Below are positions 1 through 5,740 of a stretch of DNA of 5,740 nt, in pieces. This DNA comes from Treponema sp. Lineage in GTDB: Bacteria > Spirochaetota > Spirochaetia > Treponematales > Treponemataceae. Every line of letters begins with the position of its first letter. Position 1 is the stretch's first letter. The translations under genes were made by a program, and so were the position numbers. The notes beneath the pieces were generated by a model. It was not told where the DNA came from, searched no databases, and saw nothing but the letters and a program-made list of their open reading frames with translations. The stretch lies in NCBI GenBank assembly GCA_016282455.1, contig JAEEKM010000221.1, forward strand, positions 1 to 5,740, in the 5' to 3' direction.

Positions 1-264
1 AAAGGCGAATTGTTTTTTTTCTTCAAGGGCTTTAAGAAAATCGCGTAGGGAGGCAAGAAAGGCTTCGTCATAAGAGTCTTCGTCTTTTCCCACATCGGCC
101 CATGAAAGGCTCAGACACAAAAGTTCCCCTTCACTTAATTCCGGCAGGGCATTTTCTGCAAGAAGACTTTTTGCAGAAAGAGTCTTTATAGCGGAAACAT
201 ATTCTTTTCCATCCAGAGTGAAGAGTTTATTTTCTTTTGCAACAAATTGAGCCGTAAGTTTCAT
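1..264 (-). CDS. Unrecognised protein, N-terminal 88 residues (runs off left edge)
   Basis: The reading frame starts with ATG at 264 and stays open to base 1, so only the first 88 codons are visible and the C-terminus lies outside the window. The start is supported by AAGG at 272-275, which overlaps the stop of the upstream transglycosylase gene and sits 7 nt before the ATG. The protein begins MKLTAQFVAKENKLFTLDG. It has no signal peptide or membrane segment. The visible part is acidic, with a central hydrophobic strand-like stretch (LLCLSLSWADVG) followed by a helix rich in Leu, Lys and Glu. The 9-nt gap to the transglycosylase gene implies co-transcription. I do not recognise the family and assign no function. 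The codon pattern matches its neighbours, so it is very likely a real gene. Confidence 0.75.
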   Translation of the reverse strand, partial: MKLTAQFVAKENKLFTLDGKEYVSAIKTLSAKSLLAENALPELSEGELLCLSLSWADVGKDEDSYDEAFLASLRDFLKALEEKKQFAF

Positions 265-273
265 TTTTATGCC

Positions 274-1032
274 TTAGTATTTTGCAAGAATGCGGTAATC
301 ATTTCCGTTTGCATCAAAGAAAGCAAGTACTTCTGATGCAAAGTTCTGTTCAAGCATACCACGATAGTTCTGAATCTTTGAAATGTAGTTCAGTGTGGTC
401 TGGGGAGTGTTGTTCCGCTTAACTTTTGAAGAACCTGCGTTGTACATTGCAAGTGCGGCAATCTCGTTTCCGGCAGAGTTAAGGCAGAAGCGCAGATGGT
501 TCATGCCGTAATAGGCGGAAGTATTGGGATTGTAAAAGTCGCTTTCGGAAAGTTTTGTAAAAGTGGCACTGTTAAGCTGAAAAAGTCCCCTGTCAATGCT
601 GCCGTTTGCGTTTACATGAGAAGCAGTTACCTGGAATCCACTCTCTGCGTAGGCAAGTGCAAAGGCCAGTGAAACAGGAATGTCAAACTTGTCTGCAGAA
701 GTAAGAATTGCAAGAGCAACTTCCCTGTTGTTGGTTACCCGAGTGTAAAACCACTCTACTGCCGGTCTGCTCTGGTTCTGGCGGTAAAGGGAAAGTCCTG
801 AATCTTCATCAAGTGAAGTAAGTTCAATGGGCTCAATCTCGTAGTCAAGCAGTGCAAACAAATCTCCTTCTTCAGGAATCACTGTATTTTCAGAAACTTC
901 CTCCCCTCCAATCTTTTTACTCTGGCCTGACGGAAGGAATACCAGAATGGAAACACAGGCGATGATAAAAAGCAAAGAGAAAGCCAGTGTTCCGGAAACG
1001 AGCTTAATCAAGTTCGTTCTTTCGTTGTTCAT
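274..1032 (-). CDS. Membrane-anchored SLT-type lytic transglycosylase
   Basis: 252 residues. Lytic transglycosylases of the SLT/goose-lysozyme-like fold cleave the MurNAc-GlcNAc bond of peptidoglycan, leaving 1,6-anhydro-MurNAc ends. Residues 9-33 form one long hydrophobic segment after a short N-terminus, so the enzyme is probably tethered to the inner membrane and faces the periplasm. A lipobox-like IIAC ends at Cys26, but hydrophobicity continues past it, which is unusual for a lipoprotein. An acidic linker (about 44-90) leads to the SLT domain (about 105-235). Its motifs are AESGF with catalytic Glu130, RGLFQLN at 148-154, and ALAMYNAG at 193-200. ATG at 1032 is chosen over an ATG 18 codons upstream (1086) because GGGAGA lies 4 nt before it and the hydrophobic anchor then begins at a normal distance. 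The family is clear; the exact subfamily is not. Confidence 0.9.
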   Translation of the reverse strand: MNNERTNLIKLVSGTLAFSLLFIIACVSILVFLPSGQSKKIGGEEVSENTVIPEEGDLFALLDYEIEPIELTSLDEDSGLSLYRQNQSRPAVEWFYTRVTNNREVALAILTSADKFDIPVSLAFALAYAESGFQVTASHVNANGSIDRGLFQLNSATFTKLSESDFYNPNTSAYYGMNHLRFCLNSAGNEIAALAMYNAGSSKVKRNNTPQTTLNYISKIQNYRGMLEQNFASEVLAFFDANGNDYRILAKY

Positions 1033-1036
1033 AATA

Positions 1037-1042
1037 TCTCCC
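1037..1042 (-). promoter_or_regulatory. Ribosome binding site deciding the transglycosylase start
   Basis: GGGAGA on the minus strand lies 4 nt before the ATG at 1032. The alternative upstream ATG at 1086 has no comparable purine-rich stretch and falls at the predicted -10 region, so it would not be on the mRNA. Confidence 0.7.
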
Positions 1043-1076
1043 GGGTCAAAAAACACCCTTTTTTTATTCGAGCGAC

Positions 1077-1105
1077 ATATTGTCATAAAACCTTAATTAT
1101 GGCAA
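1077..1105 (-). promoter_or_regulatory. Putative sigma70-type promoter for the transglycosylase operon
   Basis: Minus strand: a TTGCCA -35 box (1100-1105, 5 of 6 to consensus), a 17-nt spacer and a CAATAT -10 box (1077-1082, 3 of 6), helped by TG one base upstream (extended -10). Initiation would fall near 1070, giving a leader of about 38 nt before the ATG at 1032. It sits in the 170-nt gap after mazG, where a separate transcript is plausible. The weak -10 box keeps confidence moderate. I saw no convincing terminator between mazG and this point. Confidence 0.45.
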
Positions 1106-1202
1106 GAGAATTCTTGAAAATTTTTGAAAACAATAGAAAAGTATGGAAAATTATGTTCGTTTTTCGCTTTTTTTAGGGATTTTTGGTGGTTTTTTACCCT
1201 GA

Positions 1203-2114
1203 TTAAAACTCTAATTTTGATTTTTTCCAGAGTTTTTTCATTTCTTCAATCTGACTTCGCTCCATGGGCACTCCCTGTGAGGTCATGGACTTTTCTACAA
1301 AACCGAATCGATTATAGAACTTTCTGTTGGCTCTGTCCAGCGCAAGATTCGGGTCTACTCCACACTTACGGGACATGTTCACTACGGCAAGCAGCAGGTC
1401 TCCCACTTCTTCTTCCAGATGCAGATAGGCTTTTTTCATTTCCGGATTTCCGCTGTTTACAGTGAGTGCATCTTCGGGTTTTTCGCCGTACTGGTCTTCC
1501 AGAACTTTGAGGGCTTCATTTACTTCACAAAACTCTTCTTCTACTTTAGCAAAAGCATCTTCTTTCTTTGGCCAGTCAAAGCCTTTTTTTGCAGCCTTAC
1601 GCACATACTTGTATGCTTTTGCCAGAGGCGGAAACTCGGGAGGGACTTCATCGAGAATACTGTCTTTTTTTCTTCCTTCCACCCTGTCTTTTATGCGCTC
1701 CCACTGGTCTGCCACAGCCCCGTCAGTTTTTACAGGCTCAAGCATTTCCTTTCCGCCTTCACTTTCAGAAAACACATGTGGATGCCGCCTGATAAGTTTA
1801 TCCGTAATCTCGTTGCAGACATCTTCCACAGAGAAAGCGCCATTCTTTTCGTACATACAGGCCATGAGGAGGGAATTAAAAAGAACATCGCCAAGTTCTT
1901 CCTTTATATGCTCCCTGTCGCCGGAAACAATTGCATCCTGGGCTTCGTAGGCTTCTTCCACAAGATTTGTCCGCATGCTTTCCGGAGTCTGATTTTTATC
2001 CCAGGGACAGCCGCCTTCCCCCAGCAGAACACGAATGAGCTCATGAACCCTGAAAAGTGCATCTTTTGCACCGGAGGCTTTTTTTGCCACAAAGGCTTTA
2101 GTCTCATTTTCCAT
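1203..2114 (-). CDS. mazG: MazG, nucleoside triphosphate pyrophosphohydrolase
   Basis: 303 residues. MazG hydrolyses (d)NTPs to NMP and pyrophosphate, clearing non-canonical nucleotides and, in E. coli, lowering ppGpp effects. It acts in the cytoplasm on Mg2+. The tandem MazG layout is intact. The N-terminal domain has GCPWDK (35-40), EExxE at 53-57 and ELGD at 73-76, followed by the hallmark RRHPHVF (109-115) and WERIK (138-142). The C-terminal domain follows GFDW (178-181), with EExxE at 193-197, EEVGD at 235-239 and VN then a Arg-rich helix. It is about 40 residues longer than E. coli MazG (263), from an N-terminal extension and an insert near 203-230 between the C-terminal metal-binding helices. 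The start ATG lies inside the last codons of pth, an 11-nt overlap, with AGAAGG at 2124-2129 9 nt before it. Translational coupling to pth is likely. A longer frame reaching upstream only reads into pth. Confidence 0.95.
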   Translation of the reverse strand: MENETKAFVAKKASGAKDALFRVHELIRVLLGEGGCPWDKNQTPESMRTNLVEEAYEAQDAIVSGDREHIKEELGDVLFNSLLMACMYEKNGAFSVEDVCNEITDKLIRRHPHVFSESEGGKEMLEPVKTDGAVADQWERIKDRVEGRKKDSILDEVPPEFPPLAKAYKYVRKAAKKGFDWPKKEDAFAKVEEEFCEVNEALKVLEDQYGEKPEDALTVNSGNPEMKKAYLHLEEEVGDLLLAVVNMSRKCGVDPNLALDRANRKFYNRFGFVEKSMTSQGVPMERSQIEEMKKLWKKSKLEF

Positions 2115-2766
2115 CGGGTGCAACCTTCTTTTTACCCCACTCCTGAATAAGGCGCTGGGCATCTTTTGCAACAAGAACTTTTGACAAAAGAGTGGAAGCA
2201 GAAACAAAAACCTGACTAAGGGTGATTTTTTCATCGGCCGTAAAACTTCCGAGTACATAATCGGCTACGTTACCGTTGGCAGGTTTACCCACCCCAAACC
2301 TCATGCGCCAGAAGTCTGCAGTGGAAAGACAGGTTTTTGCAGAACGCAGTCCATTGTGACCGCCGAGTCCGCCAGACCACTTTAAGCTTAAGGTTCCAAG
2401 CGGCAGTTCAATTTCGTCATGGCAGATAAGTATTTCTTCAGGTTTTATTTTATAAAAGTGAGCGGCTTCTGCAATTGCCTCTCCGCTTAAGTTCATGTAA
2501 GTGAGGGGTTTTAGGAAGTAAATGCGCTGGGGTGCCTCCTGTGGTATTGGAAGAGAACCGTCCTCCCTTTTTTTTAAAAGACCGGCTTCGAAGAACCACT
2601 CCGCCAGAGTCTGATAATCTATAGAAGAAAACTCACCTTTAAACTTCTTTTCCCAGGAAAGACGGGATGCAAAAGGAAGTGAATCTTCAAAAAGCCAGGC
2701 AGCATTGTGTCTGGTGTCTGCATATTCGTGACCGTAGTTACCTAAAAATGCTATAAGCTGAATCAT
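2104..2766 (-). CDS. pth: Peptidyl-tRNA hydrolase
   Basis: 220 residues. Pth cleaves the ester bond of peptidyl-tRNAs that drop off the ribosome and recycles the tRNA; it is normally essential. The catalytic set is present: Asn10, His20 in TRHN (18-21), Asn92 in KPLTYMNLSGEAI (86-98), Asp117 in HDEIELPLG, and Asn138 in GGLGGHNGLRS. DYVLGSF follows near the C-terminus. Two things differ from typical enzymes of about 190-200 residues: the usual NPG after the first strand reads NYG, and about 20 residues (near 55-80) are inserted before the KP-T-MN motif. Nothing catalytic is lost. The ATG at 2766 matches the normal family start. No Shine-Dalgarno precedes it, and a promoter -10 box ends 7 nt upstream, suggesting a leaderless message. 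mazG overlaps its 3' end. Confidence 0.95.
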   Translation of the reverse strand: MIQLIAFLGNYGHEYADTRHNAAWLFEDSLPFASRLSWEKKFKGEFSSIDYQTLAEWFFEAGLLKKREDGSLPIPQEAPQRIYFLKPLTYMNLSGEAIAEAAHFYKIKPEEILICHDEIELPLGTLSLKWSGGLGGHNGLRSAKTCLSTADFWRMRFGVGKPANGNVADYVLGSFTADEKITLSQVFVSASTLLSKVLVAKDAQRLIQEWGKKKVAPDGK

Positions 2767-2773
2767 GACTGGG

Positions 2774-2802
2774 AGTATAGCATAAAGAATGGGGTTTTGA
2801 AA
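2774..2802 (-). promoter_or_regulatory. pth: Extended -10 promoter for pth-mazG
   Basis: Minus strand: TATACT at 2774-2779 (5 of 6 to TATAAT), preceded by TG plus one base (TGC, 2780-2782), an extended -10 element. A weak -35 TTTCAA (2797-2802, 3 of 6) sits at 17-nt spacing, and extended -10 promoters tolerate poor -35 boxes. Only 7 nt separate the -10 from the pth ATG, so the start of transcription should be at or next to the A of the ATG. Confidence 0.55.
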
Positions 2803-2910
2803 TAGTGGGTTTTAAATGAAAACTCTGCGGGTATGAAATATCGCTTTGCTCCATGAACAATGTTTTCTTTAATTTATCTTTACTAATATATATGGATGAA
2901 AAATCAATTC
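2803..2910. other. AT-rich intergenic stretch without a supported gene
   Basis: Between the pth promoter and the inverted-repeat element. A 39-codon plus-strand frame from the ATG at 2853 has no ribosome binding site and ends inside the element, so I do not call it. I see no tRNA, no terminator hairpin with a U-tract and no convincing plus-strand promoter here. Confidence 0.5.
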
Positions 2911-2918
2911 AAACTTTA
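2911..2918 (+). repeat. Left copy of the 8-bp flanking direct repeat
   Basis: AAACTTTA, repeated in the same orientation at 3098-3105. Both copies are one base from the end of a terminal inverted repeat. This symmetry is the argument for a target-site duplication. The local AT richness leaves some room for chance. Confidence 0.6.
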
Positions 2919-2919
2919 A

Positions 2920-2934
2920 TTATGAAAAAGTTAC
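2920..2934 (+). repeat. Left terminal inverted repeat of the MITE-like element
   Basis: TTATGAAAAAGTTAC, the exact reverse complement of 3082-3096. Its last five bases also begin a perfect 10-bp palindrome, GTTACGTAAC (2930-2939), which is absent at the right end. Confidence 0.9.
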
Positions 2935-3081
2935 GTAACGGAGTGGCAGCTGGCATGGGTGCCATTTTGTAGCCGCAGTAAGCGCACAAGCAAAAACCAG
3001 ATTGTGGGTTCATAATAATCTGTCAGACAAAAAGTCGCCTACAACCATGGCAGGCCCCATGACAGATGACACGGGAGTGGA

Positions 3082-3096
3082 GTAACTTTTTCATAA
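3082..3096 (-). repeat. Right terminal inverted repeat of the MITE-like element
   Basis: GTAACTTTTTCATAA on the plus strand, the exact complement of the left terminal repeat, in inverted orientation, 147 bp away. Confidence 0.9.
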
Positions 3097-3097
3097 A

Positions 3098-3105
3098 AAA
3101 CTTTA
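3098..3105 (+). repeat. Right copy of the 8-bp flanking direct repeat
   Basis: AAACTTTA, partner of 2911-2918; see the left copy for the reasoning. Confidence 0.6.
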
Positions 3106-3141
3106 CTTCTTTTTTTTCATCATTTATATACACCTTCCTCC

Positions 3142-3170
3142 TTGACAAAAAATATATATAAGTATATGCT
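3142..3170 (+). promoter_or_regulatory. Promoter of the zinc-efflux operon
   Basis: A perfect -35 box TTGACA (3142-3147), a 17-nt spacer and a TATGCT -10 box (3165-3170, 4 of 6). Transcription should begin near 3177, leaving a leader of about 36 nt before the repressor ATG. The -10 lies in the centre and right arm of the palindromic operator, so bound repressor would block RNA polymerase. The strong -35 and weaker -10 suit a promoter that is efficient once derepressed. Confidence 0.75.
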
Positions 3171-3176
3171 TATATA
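3155..3176. promoter_or_regulatory. SmtB/CzrA-type operator palindrome
   Basis: The arms TATATAAG (3155-3162) and CTTATATA (3169-3176) are perfect inverted repeats around the 6-bp centre TATATG. Known SmtB/CzrA operators have the same plan, AT-rich arms containing TGAA and TTCA around 6 bp; here the inner half-site reads TAAG/CTTA. The site covers the -10 box of the operon promoter, as expected for autorepression by the ArsR-family gene 36 bp downstream. A further copy of the left-arm sequence TATATAAG lies at 3171-3178 and overlaps the right arm. Confidence 0.75.
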
Positions 3177-3202
3177 AGAATATGATTAAACACTTAACAA
3201 AC

Positions 3203-3207
3203 GGAGG
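3203..3207 (+). promoter_or_regulatory. Ribosome binding site deciding the repressor start
   Basis: GGAGG ends 5 nt before the ATG at 3213. It overlaps the in-frame GTG at 3207, so that GTG cannot be the start and the ATG two codons on is chosen. Confidence 0.85.
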
Positions 3208-3212
3208 TGAAC

Positions 3213-3539
3213 ATGCCTAAAAAGACGGGGGATATTCCTGCCATAGATAAAAAGAACTTAGAAAAGATTCTTACAGAACTTGCAGAGCTTTTTAAAAACT
3301 TTGGAGACTCCACAAGGGTTAAGATTCTTTATGCACTTATTGAGCAGGACATGAATGTAACGGAAATTGCGGCCATGCTTCAGGTAACACAACCGGCTGT
3401 AAGCCAGCAGCTGCGCATGTTAAAGAAAAGCGGACTTGTAAAAAGCACACGGGAAGGTCAGTCACAGGTGTATTCACTTGCAGACAGTCACGTAAGGCAA
3501 ATCATAAATATTGGTCTTGAGCACATAACGGAAGAATAG
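3213..3539 (+). CDS. ArsR/SmtB-family Zn(II)-sensing repressor
   Basis: 108 residues, the usual size for the family: a cytoplasmic winged-helix dimer that leaves its operator when metal binds. The helix-turn-helix spans about 49-72 (VTEIAAML, then TQPAVSQQLRMLKKSGLV) and the wing about 76-88 (REGQSQVYSL). The C-terminal alpha5 helix carries the complete metal site Asp91-x-His93-x10-His104-x2-Glu107, the pattern of SmtB and CzrA that senses Zn(II), and in some members Co(II). The protein has no cysteine, so the alpha3 CxC site of ArsR/CadC, used for As, Cd or Pb, is absent. That predicts zinc as the main effector. It probably represses its own promoter through the palindrome at 3155-3176. The exporter gene starts 8 nt after its stop, giving a standard repressor-pump operon. 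Confidence 0.93.
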   Translation: MPKKTGDIPAIDKKNLEKILTELAELFKNFGDSTRVKILYALIEQDMNVTEIAAMLQVTQPAVSQQLRMLKKSGLVKSTREGQSQVYSLADSHVRQIINIGLEHITEE

Positions 3540-3543
3540 GAGG
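3538..3543 (+). promoter_or_regulatory. Ribosome binding site of the exporter, overlapping the repressor stop
   Basis: A perfect AGGAGG, 4 nt before the ATG at 3548, shares two bases with the TAG stop of the repressor gene. Ribosomes finishing the repressor arrive on it, which favours coupled translation of the two genes. Confidence 0.85.
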
Positions 3544-3547
3544 CAGC

Positions 3548-5698
<2,151 letters not shown>

Positions 5699-5713
5699 AT
5701 ATTGGAAAAAAAA

Positions 5714-5740
5714 TTAAAGGGCGGTAAGCTGTTTTTCCAC
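5714..5740 (-). CDS. Possible C-terminal end of a convergent gene
   Basis: On the minus strand the last 27 bases read as eight codons (VEKQLTAL) followed by TAA at 5714-5716, open to the window edge. This could be the tail of a gene converging on the exporter operon with a 15-bp gap. The stretch is too short to prove coding, and no terminator hairpin is seen between the two stops. Confidence 0.25.
   Translation of the reverse strand: MEKQLTAL

Larger units (their letters stand above)
2919..3097. mobile_element. MITE-like element with 15-bp terminal inverted repeats
   Basis: A 15-bp perfect inverted repeat (TTATGAAAAAGTTAC at 2920-2934 and its complement at 3082-3096) bounds a visibly GC-richer interior. 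Outside, at exactly one base from each repeat end, lies the same octamer AAACTTTA (2911-2918 and 3098-3105), which fits an 8-bp target-site duplication. Inside, a second imperfect stem pairs 2950-2972 with 3039-3065, and a hairpin pairs CAGATT (2998-3003) with AATCTG (3017-3022). The whole element can therefore fold as one long branched hairpin. CGGAGTGG after the left repeat recurs as CGGGAGTGG before the right one. No transposase is encoded, so movement would need one in trans. Eight-bp duplications are known for IS1595, IS66, IS256 and ISL3 relatives, but I cannot assign a family. A structured RNA gene is the main alternative, though it would not explain the flanking octamer. Confidence 0.6.

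Noticed and set aside
1043..1059. Hairpin GGGT/ACCC upstream of the transglycosylase ribosome binding site as a riboswitch or thermometer
   Set aside because: Only four base pairs around an 8-nt loop; too weak to claim regulation.
1102..1115. Small hairpin CAAGA-GAAT-TCTTG as a terminator of mazG
   Set aside because: Only a 5-bp stem and no U-tract on the minus strand; it also overlaps the predicted -35 box.
1419..2150. Plus-strand frame of 243 residues opposite mazG
   Set aside because: It lies antisense to a well-supported mazG with all family motifs, has Phe/Ser-rich antisense-like composition, and no ribosome binding site.
2104..2258. Upstream extension of the mazG frame to an earlier ATG at 2258
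   Set aside because: The extension reads out of frame through pth coding sequence and has no MazG-like residues; ATG at 2114 has a ribosome binding site and the right length.
2853..2972. 39-codon plus-strand frame starting in the intergenic region and ending in the MITE-like element
   Set aside because: There is no ribosome binding site, and it crosses the element boundary and inverted repeat, so it is probably chance.
2920..3096. CRISPR, tRNA, 6S RNA, RNase P RNA or tmRNA
   Set aside because: No spaced direct-repeat array, no tRNA-like ends, and none of the conserved sequence blocks of those RNAs that I know could be found.

Overview
The window holds two divergent gene blocks separated by about 450 bp. 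Codon use is A-rich but not extreme. Together with spirochaete-like gene styles this suggests an anaerobic, host-associated bacterium, possibly a Treponema. That placement is an inference from general feel, because no rRNA or other diagnostic marker is present.

Left block, minus strand, read from right to left: peptidyl-tRNA hydrolase (pth), the nucleotide pyrophosphohydrolase mazG (start overlaps the pth end by 11 nt), a 170-nt gap with a plausible promoter, a membrane-anchored SLT-type lytic transglycosylase, and then, 9 nt later, the 5' part of an unrecognised gene that runs off the left edge. The pth start lies just 7 nt after an extended -10 box, so its mRNA may be leaderless. These genes cover translation housekeeping, nucleotide-pool cleaning and cell-wall turnover.

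Middle, about 2767-3212: the divergent intergenic region. It carries a 179-bp element bounded by 15-bp perfect inverted repeats, with a folded, GC-richer interior and flanked by an 8-bp direct repeat. This is the signature of a small non-autonomous transposable element (MITE-like). To its right lies a promoter whose -10 box is buried in a 22-bp palindrome with SmtB/CzrA-type operator architecture.

Right block, plus strand: a two-gene zinc resistance operon. The first gene is an ArsR/SmtB-family repressor with a complete alpha5 metal site and no cysteine. The second, 8 nt later, is a P1B-type Zn/Cd/Pb-exporting ATPase. In place of the usual N-terminal HMA domain the pump has a His/Glu tail containing 18 consecutive His-Glu dipeptides encoded by a hexanucleotide tandem repeat. 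Expected logic: excess Zn(II) releases the repressor from its own promoter, and the pump is made and exports the metal. The last 27 bases may hold the tail of a convergent minus-strand gene.

The most notable items are the hexanucleotide-encoded (HE)18 metal-binding tail and the MITE-like element next to the metal operon.
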